This document shows, piece after piece, positions 9,360 through 17,750 of a DNA stretch of 64,000 bases. A program made the position numbers and the translations under genes. The notes under the pieces were generated by a model. The model saw only the letters and a program-made list of their open reading frames with translations, had not been told where the DNA came from and did not search any database. Location: the NCBI RefSeq assembly GCF_900107455.1, contig NZ_FNQB01000003.1:1612001-1676000 (forward strand), given 5' to 3'. The DNA is from Asanoa ishikariensis (GTDB lineage: Bacteria; Actinomycetota; Actinomycetes; Mycobacteriales; Micromonosporaceae). Within the stretch, counting starts at the first letter, position 1; each line of letters begins with the position of its first letter.

Positions 9360-9686
9360 ATGGACATCGTCGTAGCCGCGTCGAAAGAGCTGGGTCTCAC
9401 GGCCAGCGAGATCGCTGACCGATGGAACTCCGCCGAGGCGAACAGCCGCGTCGCAGTTGCCAGACCGCAGGAAAGCCGGCTCGAGCACTTTCCCGTCGGC
9501 GACTACATGGACTCCGTGCTGGTCGTCCTCGGCTCCGTGGCATTGGGAGTCGCCGGGAATGCCGTGTACGACTTGATCAAGCGAATCGTGACGCCGAAGG
9601 CGGCCGCGGAGCGGCTCCGTTACACCGAGGTCGTCAAGCCCGATGGCACCAGGATCGTCGAGATCACGATCGCCGACGTCGACTGA
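9360..9686 (+). CDS. Small membrane protein, first gene of CHAT operon
   Basis: 108 residues, no recognised family. An N-terminal helical part (VVAASKELGLTASEIADRW) is followed by about 35 polar residues, one hydrophobic segment (MDSVLVVLGSVALGVAGNAV, about residues 50-69) and a short C-terminal alpha/beta tail ending VEITIADVD. Its stop is one base before the ATG of the CHAT gene, so the two are coupled. It may be a membrane effector, an adaptor or the protease substrate; none of these can be read from sequence. A TTG at 9333 with GGCGGAGG upstream is a possible longer start. Confidence 0.65.
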   Translation: MDIVVAASKELGLTASEIADRWNSAEANSRVAVARPQESRLEHFPVGDYMDSVLVVLGSVALGVAGNAVYDLIKRIVTPKAAAERLRYTEVVKPDGTRIVEITIADVD

Positions 9687-9687
9687 C

Positions 9688-11706
9688 ATGCTCCTTACGG
9701 TGGCCCACCTGGGCGGCGCCTCGGTCGTGATAGAGGCTGACCAGGTCACGACGCCGTTGGAGTTTCGTTCACCGCTGTCGTCTGCCGATCTCGATGCGAT
9801 CCGTTGGCTGCTGGAGGACTGCCCGGACGCCCCTGTCGGGCCGCAACGGCGGCTCTACCACGACATGCGTGCGGCGACGGGCCGTATCGGCGAGGCGCTG
9901 TGGCGTGCGCTGACGCCGACCGATTCCGCCAAGGAGGCCCTGGAAGCGCTCACGAGCGCGGGCGGCATCGACGAAGTGCGGTTCGTCTCCGATGACCCGG
10001 AGTTCCTCGCGCTGCCGTGGGAGCTGCTGTCCCCACCCGACACGGACACAGTTCCGCTCCTCCAGACTCGACCGCTCACGCGGACGCTGAGCACCCGGAA
10101 CCCGGTCGAAGCCTCGCGAGCGACGCGGACCGACGGGCCGCTGCGGATCCTGCTGGTCTCTCCTCGTCCGTACGGCGATCGCGACGTTCGAGCGCGCACG
10201 GTGCGCGGTCCCGTGCTGAAGGCGGTAGCGCAGTCAGGCGGGGCCGTGCGAGTGGACTTTCTGCGACCGGCGACCGCGACCCGGCTGGCCGAGGTGCTGG
10301 CGTCGCACGAGGCCTACGACATCGTTCACTTCGATGGCCACGGGTTCTCCGACGCGACCGCGGCGGGACCTTCATCCGGGGTCCTGTTCGAAAGGGAGGA
10401 CGGCGGCCCCGACCCGGTGAGCGGAGCCGAGTTCGCGAAGATCTTCTCGGCGTCGCGGCCGACGCTCGTCGTGCTCAACGCCTGCCGGTCGGCCAGACTG
10501 CCCGGATCCGACGACGGCGTCGGTTCGGTGGCCACCGCCCTTCTTCGGCACGGGCTTCCCGCAGTGCTCGCGATGACGCACAACGTGTCGGCGGCCGTCG
10601 TCACCAGGTTCACCACGGACTTCTACGCGGCCCTGTCGGCAGGCGAGTCGTTGGCCGCCGCGACCGCCCTCGCACGCCAGGGGCTCGTCGCGCCGGCCGA
10701 CGCGACATTCAGCCGGCCGTTCCAGGTCCTCCCCGTCCTCTACACGGCGACGGACCTCGAGCGGTCCCCGATGCGGTCGCATCCCCAGCCGACCGACCTG
10801 CCGGCAAACGGTCAGCCGGACGATCTCGATCTGTTGATGTACCGGGACGACGAACTGAACCGCCTCGAGCGCCTGCTGGGCGCGCCCGACCATCTGCCGG
10901 TCGTCGTCAGCGGTGTGATCGGCTCGGGCAAGTCCCGATTCCTGCGTACCTTCGCGAGATACGCCACCCTCACCGGAGCGTTCGACCACGTGGTCTTCCA
11001 TCCCACGGGTGATGGGGAGAAGGACCCAACAGGCCGCGTTCTGCATGTCTGGGATGAGATCGAGGATCGGCGGCGATACGCGCCCGTCGAGTCCGCGGCG
11101 GCCCGACTGCCCAGCCACCATCGCATGATCATCGCGACCCGGTACGACCAGTTCGAGGGTCCACACCATCACCACGCTTTGGGCGACATCGGGACCGAGA
11201 CGACGGGTCTACTGCTCGCCGACCACGTCATGCGCCACGAGACGCCGGTGTCATCGCCGACGATTCTCTGGTTGCCTCGCGCGTCCGGCTGGCACGCCGC
11301 CAGCCTGCGGGCCATACTGCGAGCCCTCGAAGGGGCTCCCGCCCTCGACGTGTGCTGGCAGATGGAGGTGGGTTTCTCCGACGGCGGCGACGACGACGCT
11401 CTGGTCCTGCCCGAGGTGCGCCGCTGCCTGGCTCGGTTGGCAGAGCCGGCGTTCGCCCTGGTCGGCTTGTTCGGCCATATGGTCGTGCCGCTGTTGCCCG
11501 CCCTCGTCACGGACCGCGGGGTCCCCCTCACCGACGACTGCCGTCGGGCGCTGGACCGCACCATCCCAGAGGAGGAGTGGTTGCGGATGTTCGTCTCGGC
11601 GGAACGGCTCGGGCTCGTCGAACCGGTGCTGCCCGGGCATCCACGGCTCGGATACACCGTACCGCCGGGCGTCTCGTATGCCCTCCGAGCCGAACTGCGG
11701 GGCTGA
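9688..11706 (+). CDS. CHAT-domain protease fused to a P-loop NTPase
   Basis: 672 residues. Residues about 90-340 form a caspase-like CHAT domain: FLALPWELL (the conserved PWE element), DIVHFDGHG with catalytic His 218, and VVLNACRSAR with catalytic Cys 266. After a linker, MYRDDELNRLERLL leads into a P-loop domain with Walker A GVIGSGKS (409-416); Walker B is probably RVLHVWDEIED (D/E pair). The last 150 residues look like a winged-helix or helical STAND-type arm. CHAT proteases act as effectors released by NTPase sensors in bacterial conflict and cell-death systems. Coupled to the genes on both sides. The trigger and substrate are unknown. Confidence 0.85.
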   Translation: MLLTVAHLGGASVVIEADQVTTPLEFRSPLSSADLDAIRWLLEDCPDAPVGPQRRLYHDMRAATGRIGEALWRALTPTDSAKEALEALTSAGGIDEVRFVSDDPEFLALPWELLSPPDTDTVPLLQTRPLTRTLSTRNPVEASRATRTDGPLRILLVSPRPYGDRDVRARTVRGPVLKAVAQSGGAVRVDFLRPATATRLAEVLASHEAYDIVHFDGHGFSDATAAGPSSGVLFEREDGGPDPVSGAEFAKIFSASRPTLVVLNACRSARLPGSDDGVGSVATALLRHGLPAVLAMTHNVSAAVVTRFTTDFYAALSAGESLAAATALARQGLVAPADATFSRPFQVLPVLYTATDLERSPMRSHPQPTDLPANGQPDDLDLLMYRDDELNRLERLLGAPDHLPVVVSGVIGSGKSRFLRTFARYATLTGAFDHVVFHPTGDGEKDPTGRVLHVWDEIEDRRRYAPVESAAARLPSHHRMIIATRYDQFEGPHHHHALGDIGTETTGLLLADHVMRHETPVSSPTILWLPRASGWHAASLRAILRALEGAPALDVCWQMEVGFSDGGDDDALVLPEVRRCLARLAEPAFALVGLFGHMVVPLLPALVTDRGVPLTDDCRRALDRTIPEEEWLRMFVSAERLGLVEPVLPGHPRLGYTVPPGVSYALRAELRG

Positions 11707-11707
11707 T

Positions 11708-13164
11708 ATGGGGAATCCACTCTCACCGAGCTTCGGTCGGCGGCGGCCACGGCGACGATCGGCCTGGTCAACAACCTGTTCCCGGCTTCGCCCGGCACGA
11801 GCGACTACGCCCGGCGCACGCAGCGGCAGCTCGCCGTCAACATGAACGAAAGCGCCATCTGGGCGGCGCTCCTCCATTCGCTGGATCGTCACGACTACGG
11901 CCAGGCGGCGCGCCTCGCGAGCGACTACGCGCGCGACCCGGAGGGATCGTTCGAGTGGAGCCGCACGACGTCGATGGTCGACCACCTCCGGGCATTGACA
12001 TCGGCGACCTTCGGCGACGACACCGCATCACATGTCTTCCTCGACGTGACGCACGAGATCCTGAGCAGGGCCGCGATCGCCCGCGACGACTGGGCCGCCG
12101 CGCGCGGCCACCTCGAAACGCTGATGCGCGATCCGTCATCTTCACTGTTCGAGGAGAACCGGCGCTCACTGTTGCTCCGAGCCGCGGAGGTGATGGCGCA
12201 CACGGACACGCCGGCGGAGTCCACCCGGCTACTGGCGCTCGCGGTCGACGATGCCCGGGCCGAGGGCACGACCGCGGCGCTGGCCGACTGCCGGTACACC
12301 TGGCAACAGATCGTCGACGCGCTCGGGATGGGCACGGCACAGGCGAGGCGGCTCGGTGAGACCGTCGGACTCTCCGGCGCGCCCGCGGATCACGGTCGGC
12401 GGACCTACGGAATGATGTCGATCCCTGAGCTGGTCGACGACGCGCGTGCCCTCGAGCTTTCGGGAAACGTCGCCGGGGCCATCAGCCTTCGGCGATACAT
12501 CGGTGAGCGCGCACGCACGGCCGGCCAGTACGAGACCGCCCGGCAGTGGCTCTATTCCGCACTGGCCCTCGCGCGCGCCAACCCGGACGTGAACGACTTC
12601 GGGTTGACCTACCACGAGCTTTCGATGGTCGAGGAGCAAGCCGAGAGATTCGACGACGCGGCGCACTGGGCGGCATCCGCGCTCGAACAGGCCCGCGCCA
12701 CCGGCTCACGCCGGGGAGAGGCCGACGCGCTCAACGAGCTCGGCATCATCGAATGTCGGCGGGGACGCCCGCAGGAGGCGAAGACCGCGTGGACGAACGC
12801 ACTCAGCCACTACGAGGCGCTCGGGATGGCCGACTACGCCGACGAGACCAGCTTCATGTTGGCGCAGCTGGCAGTGAGCACAGGACAGGACGAGGAGGGG
12901 ATGGAGACGGTGCGGCGCCTGGCCCGCCGATTCGAGGCGAGCGGCGCGATCGAGAGATCGGTTCAGGCCCATCTGTTCCTGGCGGCCAACAGCCCGGACG
13001 CGCAGGTCGTCGGGGAGATGCTCGAGCAGGCCCGTCGCCTCGTCCGTGAGCTGCCCCCGTCCCTCGCGAAGCCCCTCGCCGATGAAGTGGCGGATCTCGA
13101 GGCGGAGATCGCGAACCCTGAGCCGAGGACGGACAGCGACGAGGGTCCGGCCCGGCGAGACTGA
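11708..13164 (+). CDS. Helical-repeat (TPR-like) protein of the CHAT operon, apparent 1-base deletion at start
   Basis: 440 residues from ATG 11842, and about 485 if the true start is ATG 11708. The later part shows TPR-like helix pairs: GQYETARQWLYSALALARA, ERFDDAAHWAASALEQAR, GRPQEAKTAWTNALSHYEALG, with phased Ala/Gly. The 44 codons before 11842 are clearly coding (TELRSAAATATIGLVNNLF, ARRTQRQLAVN) but have no in-frame ATG/GTG/TTG. ATG 11708, two bases after the CHAT stop and 6 bases after GCGGGG, is one base out of frame. One extra G in the run 11710-11713 would join them as MGESTLTELRS. TPR arrays commonly sense or recruit the partner of a CHAT protease. Confidence 0.75.
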
Positions 13165-13192
13165 GCCGCGAGGCCGGACCCGATCGGCTCAG
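13161..13192. terminator. Bidirectional hairpin between convergent genes
   Basis: CTGAGCC (13161-13167) pairs with GGCTCAG (13186-13192) around an 18-nt loop and contains the stop codons of both convergent genes. The stem is short, so it is a modest terminator candidate. Confidence 0.4.
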
Positions 13193-15156
13193 CCGACGCG
13201 GTACGCGTACAGGTCGGTGTTCACCAGCGAGAAGCGCAGCTTGATCTGCTGGCCGGCCAGGGCCTGCAAGGACCGGCCGCCGGGGAAGCGGACCTGGGCG
13301 TCGTACTGGTCGCCCTTGACCGGCAGCGAGGTGTAGCCCGGAAGCAGATTGCCGGACGCGTGCAGCACCTCGACCGTCAGCGAGCCCTTGGCGTGCACGT
13401 CGGCGTTGACGTGCAGCGCCCTGCCGTCGGTCACCAAGGGCTTGGTCGTGAGCTGACCCGGGTCACCGAGGCCGGGCAGCGAGGCGTTCGTCATCGAGAC
13501 GAAGCCGTCCCGGCGCCAGGTCGCCAGGCCCACTCCGCTCGTGTACGGGGTCGTCCCCGCCACCTGCCCGCCGTGGCCGGCGTTGAAGGCGCCGTAGTAC
13601 ATCGTGATCGTGCGGTCGTCGACCAGCACGTTCGACGCCGTGTAGAGGGCTCCGTCGTCCCACGCGCCGGGCTTGCCGGGCTGGATGACCGGGTCGCGGA
13701 CCGGGCGGCTCCAGTCGACCAGGTCGCGTGACGCGGCGAGCTGCGGGAGCACCGGGCCGTCACCGGCCGACGACTGGCTGCCGTGCGTGAAGTTCGTGAT
13801 GAGCAGGACCCAGGGGATGCCGATGTACGTGCCCTCGTACGGCAGCACCGGCATGCCGTAGATCTGGCCCTCCAGCCCGTTGATGGCCTGCGCCGCGCCG
13901 TCGTCCGCGTAGTCGCCGGCCACGCCCAGCACCGGCGTGCTCCACGTCAGGAAGTCCTTGCTGGTGGAGACGAACGCCGCGCGGTCGTACACACCCGGGG
14001 TGCGGGACGTGAACATCCGCTTCTTGACGGTGGCGATGTACTGCTGGCCCGCAGGATCCCAGGCCACATTGGACACATCACCGTCGAGCAGGACCGGCTT
14101 CGAAGCGGCCAACGTCCACGTATAGCCGTCCGGGGAGAAGTACGCGTAGTAGCCCAGCGTCTCGTTGACCACGCCGGTGTGGAACTGCATGAGCGCGTAG
14201 CGGCGGTCGGCCGGCGCGTCCGGGTTGTAGGCGACGGTGCCGCCGCCGGCGATGACCAGGTTGGTCCGCGACGCCGGGATGTCCTTGTAGCCGATCGTGC
14301 CGCGACCCAACGGCTTGGTCCACTTCACGCCGTCCCTGCTCTCGGCGTAGCAGAGGTAGTAGCCGGGTGCGACGTCGTTGTTGCAGTCGTACCACATGCG
14401 ATAGACCTTGCCGACCTTGAAGACCGAGCCGTAGATGTACGTGCTCGTCTCCCACGGGTACGTCGGCCGGATGAGCGGTTCGGGACGGGTCTTCGCCGGG
14501 TGCACCACGCGCCCGACGTCCCGGCTCGACTCGATGCGGTAGTCGTCGAGGAACAGCTCCCGATCCGTGCCGAGGCGCGGGTCGTAGGCGGCCGGCGCCT
14601 GCGCGAGGCTGACCTGTTCCCAGTAGGACCAACCGGCCTCGCCGCCGGCGATCCGCACGGTCACCTGCGCGCTGCCGGCCGGCGCGGTGCCGGTGATCGT
14701 CACGGTCTGCCAGTCGGTGCTGAACGCCGTGTCCGCCGCGTTCGTGCCCAGGTCGGTGCGGTTGAAGTCGGTGAAGACCATGGAGAGCTGGGCGGGTGTG
14801 CCGCTGCGGCCCTTGACCCGGGCGGTCAGCGTGTACGCGGCACCGGGCGCGGCGACCATCCGGTCGCTGGTGACCGTGACCGGGTTGCCCGAGGTGACGT
14901 TGAGCTCCAGCGAGCCCGGACCCGCGGTGCGGTAGGCGGAGAGGTTGACGACGTTGGCGGCCGCCTCGGCGCCCTCGACACTCCATCCCGTCGGGTGGCC
15001 GACCCGGTCGCCGACGTCGAACCCGCCGTTGGCGACGAGGTTGGTGTCCTGTGGCACGCCGGTGTCCGCGGGCGGCTGCCCGCTGGCCGCCGTCGGCAGG
15101 AGCAGTGCTGCCACCGCCGTCAGACCGGCCAGAGTGCCCATGCGTCCGCGATCCAT
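13189..15156 (-). CDS. Secreted five-bladed beta-propeller glycoside hydrolase-like protein
   Basis: 655 residues. A signal peptide (RGRMGTLAGLTAVAALLL... ending near TAASGQ) is followed by a jelly-roll carbohydrate-binding-like domain (NLVANGGFDVGDRVGHPTGW, to about residue 190) and a long beta-propeller region beginning RELFLDDYRIE. Features such as YRMWYDC, YLCYAESRDGVKWTKP and WDDGALYTASN resemble GH32/GH43-clan and related proteins annotated as five-bladed propellers. Putative acidic residues of that clan are present but the exact GH family is unclear. ATG 15156 is preceded by GGGGGT. Divergent from a sialidase and apparently co-regulated, so probably part of extracellular glycan degradation. 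Confidence 0.75.
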   Translation of the reverse strand: MDRGRMGTLAGLTAVAALLLPTAASGQPPADTGVPQDTNLVANGGFDVGDRVGHPTGWSVEGAEAAANVVNLSAYRTAGPGSLELNVTSGNPVTVTSDRMVAAPGAAYTLTARVKGRSGTPAQLSMVFTDFNRTDLGTNAADTAFSTDWQTVTITGTAPAGSAQVTVRIAGGEAGWSYWEQVSLAQAPAAYDPRLGTDRELFLDDYRIESSRDVGRVVHPAKTRPEPLIRPTYPWETSTYIYGSVFKVGKVYRMWYDCNNDVAPGYYLCYAESRDGVKWTKPLGRGTIGYKDIPASRTNLVIAGGGTVAYNPDAPADRRYALMQFHTGVVNETLGYYAYFSPDGYTWTLAASKPVLLDGDVSNVAWDPAGQQYIATVKKRMFTSRTPGVYDRAAFVSTSKDFLTWSTPVLGVAGDYADDGAAQAINGLEGQIYGMPVLPYEGTYIGIPWVLLITNFTHGSQSSAGDGPVLPQLAASRDLVDWSRPVRDPVIQPGKPGAWDDGALYTASNVLVDDRTITMYYGAFNAGHGGQVAGTTPYTSGVGLATWRRDGFVSMTNASLPGLGDPGQLTTKPLVTDGRALHVNADVHAKGSLTVEVLHASGNLLPGYTSLPVKGDQYDAQVRFPGGRSLQALAGQQIKLRFSLVNTDLYAYRVG

Positions 15157-15192
15157 GCCAACCCCCAAGGTGATCGATGCGTGGAGGATGCC

Positions 15193-15262
15193 AGTCCATC
15201 TGGAACACCGTTCCATGTCAACGGTCGCATCGATTGACATGAAATGACGTTCCAGATAGCTT
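15193..15262. promoter_or_regulatory. Symmetric divergent promoters with operator copies in both spacers
   Basis: Plus strand: TTGACA (15234-15239), 17-nt spacer, TAGCTT (15257-15262) for the sialidase. Minus strand: TTGACA (15221-15216), 17-nt spacer, TGGACT (15198-15193) for the propeller gene. Each spacer holds the same operator-like element: the perfect palindrome TGGAAC-ACC-GTTCCA (15201-15215), and the related TGAAATGACGTTCCA (15240-15254). The element resembles IclR/KdgR-type sites; no matching regulator gene lies in this window. Confidence 0.75.
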
Positions 15263-15304
15263 TCGGGCCGACCACCGACCCCCGTACCAGATGGGAGTGT
15301 TCTC

Positions 15305-16453
15305 GTGCGTCGTCTGCTCCGTGGCGTCTGCGCCACGCTGCTCGCCTCGACCGCGGCCCTCGCCGCCACCTCGACCGCCGCGACCGCGGCCCCACCAGAA
15401 ACCGGAACACCGACCGACCCGGTCATCGTCGCACCGGCGGAGAGCGGCAAACGCGCGTTCTTCGGCGACATGGTCAAGCTCAAGGACGGCCGACTCCTGG
15501 TCGCGTACCGGGAATCGGTCGCGCACATCAACCAGGACGGCCGCATCATGGTCGTGCAGAGCCGCGACCAGGGCCACACCTGGAGCACGCCCCAGGTGGC
15601 GATCGACACGGCGATCGACGACCGCGACCCCAAGCTCGTGCAGCTACGCGACGGCACCGTGCTGATGAACTTCTTCCGCACGGACTGGACGGGCTACCCC
15701 GGCAAGCCGGTGACGCTGGTCGGCACGTTCGTCACGCGCTCGACCGACAAGGGCGCCACCTGGAGCACGCCGAACGAGGTCGGCACCGCCCTGGAGGGAC
15801 CGTCCGATGTGGTCGTCGGTGCCTACTACGCCGGCCACGCCGCCACCCACGGGCCGATTCTCGAGCTGCGCAACGGCGACCTGCTGGTCCCGCTCTACGG
15901 CCGGCTGCCCGAGGGCGGCACCGGTCCGGCGACGGTGGTCCGCTCGACCGACGGCGGCCGCACCTGGCCGAGGGAGAACGAGTCGGTGATCGGCCGCTCC
16001 GCGACCTTCGACTTCCAGGAACCGAACCTCAGCCTGCTCAAGGACGGTTCGCTGCTCTCGATCATCCGCACGTCGATCAACATCGCGTACCTGTCCCGGT
16101 CGTACGACCAGGGCCACACCTGGACGACGCCGGTGTCGACGGAACTGCCCGCCTCGTCACACCACCAGTTGGTGCTGCGCGACGGCGACGTGCTGTTCAC
16201 CTACGGAGACCTGTCCGGTACCTTCGGGCCGGGCCGCCCGACCGTGGGGCGCCTGCTGCGCCACCCGGAACGGAACATCGACGCCGACAAGGACATCCTC
16301 ATCTACGACGCGGCCATCCACGGTCCGGCCACGGCGGACCAGGCCAACCCGTCCAGCGTCGAGCTGCGCCCCGGGCGTTTCTTCACCATCACCTCCGACC
16401 CGCACCTGGCCGCGATCGTCGGCGTCTACACCCAGCGCCGCGACTACCGCTGA
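15305..16453 (+). CDS. Secreted exo-alpha-sialidase (BNR/Asp-box) protein
   Basis: 382 residues. The signal peptide is VRRLLRGVCATLLASTAALAA..., with likely cleavage after TAATAA. The body is a six-bladed sialidase-like propeller with four Asp-boxes (S-x-D-x-G-x-x-W): SRDQGHTW, STDKGATW, STDGGRTW, SYDQGHTW. An early FFGDMVKLKDGRLLVAYRES and RDPKLVQLRDG are typical of GH33-like enzymes; the Arg triad cannot be assigned with certainty. GTG 15305 has GGGAG about 9 bases upstream. It would release terminal sialic acid or a similar sugar outside the cell. Paired through the shared promoter region with the propeller hydrolase. Confidence 0.8.
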   Translation: MRRLLRGVCATLLASTAALAATSTAATAAPPETGTPTDPVIVAPAESGKRAFFGDMVKLKDGRLLVAYRESVAHINQDGRIMVVQSRDQGHTWSTPQVAIDTAIDDRDPKLVQLRDGTVLMNFFRTDWTGYPGKPVTLVGTFVTRSTDKGATWSTPNEVGTALEGPSDVVVGAYYAGHAATHGPILELRNGDLLVPLYGRLPEGGTGPATVVRSTDGGRTWPRENESVIGRSATFDFQEPNLSLLKDGSLLSIIRTSINIAYLSRSYDQGHTWTTPVSTELPASSHHQLVLRDGDVLFTYGDLSGTFGPGRPTVGRLLRHPERNIDADKDILIYDAAIHGPATADQANPSSVELRPGRFFTITSDPHLAAIVGVYTQRRDYR

Positions 16454-16462
16454 TCTCGGCGG

Positions 16463-17110
16463 TCAGCCGCCCGCCAACCGATGCCACCAACGGCGTCGTG
16501 CGGCGGGCGGCGCGACCGGCGCGGGACCACCGGCGGCGCCGAAGTAGTCGCCACCCTTGGACCGCGCGTTGTCGGTACCCCAACTCCGGTCGTGCGGCAC
16601 TTTGACGAGGCGCGGAATGTGCTTACGGCAATGGATGTACGCCTCGTGGACGTCGACGAGCACCCATCGCTCCGGCCGCCGCCCGGGTGCCGGATCCACC
16701 GCCAGCCGGGGATGCTCCAGTCGCTCCACAATGGTCGCTCGACCGTTGACGTGCAGCCCGATCGAGTCCTGGAAGTCCACGAACAGCAGCCCCGCGTGCT
16801 GGTTCGTGGAGATGTTGCCGAGGCTGGCCATGACACCGTTGCCCCGATACTCCGGCCAGGCGACCTGACGCTCGTCGAGCACGGCAACGAAGCCCGGCGG
16901 CCCGGCGCGGAACGTCGCGTCACAGTTGCCGCCGTCGTCGGCGGTGCCGACGAACATCATCTCCTGGCGGTCGATGAACTCCCGCATCGTCTCGTTGAGG
17001 TGGTCGAGCATCTGCGTCTCGTAGAACCGCCGCGCCCGCTCCTCGGACCCGTAAACCGCCTGCAGGCCCCGCTCGCCGATCAACTCAAGGTTCGTCCCAA
17101 GATCCTGCAC
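16463..17110 (-). CDS. Pyridoxamine 5'-phosphate oxidase-family FMN-binding protein
   Basis: 215 residues with the split-barrel flavin-reductase fold: EMMFVGTADDGGNCDATFRAGPPGFVAVLD, then GNISTNQHAGLLFVDF and IGLHVNGRATIVE, the usual PNPOx-like order. The N-terminal helices (ERARRFYETQMLDHLNETMREFI) belong to the pyridoxamine-oxidase-like family with an extended N-terminus. The C-terminus is Pro/Arg-rich (APVAPPAARRRWWHRL). GTG 17110 is supported by GGGAGG at 4-9 bases. Probably an FMN- or F420-dependent reductase or binding protein; the substrate is unknown. A 19-bp palindrome lies 66 bp upstream. Confidence 0.8.
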   Translation of the reverse strand: MQDLGTNLELIGERGLQAVYGSEERARRFYETQMLDHLNETMREFIDRQEMMFVGTADDGGNCDATFRAGPPGFVAVLDERQVAWPEYRGNGVMASLGNISTNQHAGLLFVDFQDSIGLHVNGRATIVERLEHPRLAVDPAPGRRPERWVLVDVHEAYIHCRKHIPRLVKVPHDRSWGTDNARSKGGDYFGAAGGPAPVAPPAARRRWWHRLAGG

Positions 17111-17175
17111 GCCGCCTCCCGCCACGTCACCGGCACGCTCTCTGACAGGGAGAGTCGCACCGACTCCGCCGCGTA

Positions 17176-17194
17176 GTCGCACAGACTGTGCGAC
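17176..17194. promoter_or_regulatory. 19-bp palindrome upstream of the PNPOx-like gene
   Basis: GTCGCACA-GAC-TGTGCGAC is a perfect 8-bp inverted repeat with a 3-nt centre. A further half-site GTCGCAC lies at 17154-17160. It sits 66 bp before GTG 17110 and 3 bp after the end of the hydrolase fragment. TetR-like dimer operator is the favoured reading; a weak terminator hairpin is the alternative. Confidence 0.5.
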
Positions 17195-17196
17195 CC

Positions 17197-17504
17197 TCAC
17201 CCGTCCTCGACGAGATGCCGGGCGATGAACTCGCGCCAGCGGCTGACCGCGTCGGGCCTGGTCTCGCCGTGCGGGCCGGGATAGGCGACCAGTTCCTTGT
17301 CGGGCGAGGGCAGCAGGTCGAACAGGGCGAGCTGGCCCTCGCGGGGAAACAGCTCGTCGTGCCACTGGACGTGGAAGAGGACCGGTGCGGTGATCCGCGC
17401 GGCGTCGCGGGTCACCCGGGCAGGCGCCGACATCGCCGTCTGCTCGCGCAGACCGAACTTGCCGAGCACCGCGCACCGCAGCCGGTCCCCCAGCGCGGCC
17501 GCAG
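17197..17504 (-). pseudogene. Alpha/beta hydrolase, C-terminal fragment only
   Basis: About 100 residues of a dienelactone-hydrolase-like alpha/beta hydrolase: AALGDRLRCAVLGKFGL, then APVLFHVQWHDELFPREGQ (strand with the catalytic Asp) and PGPHGETRPDAVSRWREF (catalytic His). The N-terminal half with the nucleophile is missing. Upstream sequence changes abruptly into an unrelated membrane protein at about 17500-17505, at a GCGGCCGC. This is a truncated remnant; translation from GTG 17469 is possible but would not give an active enzyme. Confidence 0.65.
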
Positions 17505-17747
17505 GCGATCAGGCCGAAGTGGATGACCCAGATGTTGCGGATCGGGTCGCGCAGGGGTCCCCAGAAGGCGACCGCGATGACCAGGTGGGCGAAGGCCAGC
17601 CAGTCCGTGCCGTACGCGATGAAGGGGTAACGGTCGTTGGTCTCCCGCAGGCCCTCGTGGACCCGGTCGACCCAGTGCACCACACCGTCCGGCGTCAGGG
17701 TGCTGGCCTCGCCGGACGTCTTCGCCGAACGCGCGTGGAACCTTCAC
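17505..17747 (-). pseudogene. Truncated and frameshifted membrane protein fragment
   Basis: Starts MKVPRAFGEDV at GTG 17747, three bases after the methyltransferase stop, then changes frame near 17711-17715 to STLTPDGVVHWVDRVHEGL, YPFIAYGTDWLAFAHLVIA, FWGPLRDPIRNIWVIHFG. Removing one G of a GG pair joins the parts smoothly. The hydrophobic segments and the WVDRVHEGLRETNDRYPF stretch look like a conserved actinobacterial membrane protein of unknown function. It is cut after about 75 residues by the junction with the hydrolase fragment. Confidence 0.6.
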
Positions 17748-17750
17748 GAC

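Noticed and set aside
13189-15681. Longer form of the propeller hydrolase starting near 15681
   Set aside because: The extension would cross the shared promoter and the sialidase gene; the signal peptide begins at ATG 15156.
16466-16511. GCCGCCCGCC/GGCGGGCGGC hairpin as terminator after the sialidase
   Set aside because: The loop is 26 nt and the right arm is inside the coding end of the convergent gene; could be chance in GC-rich DNA.
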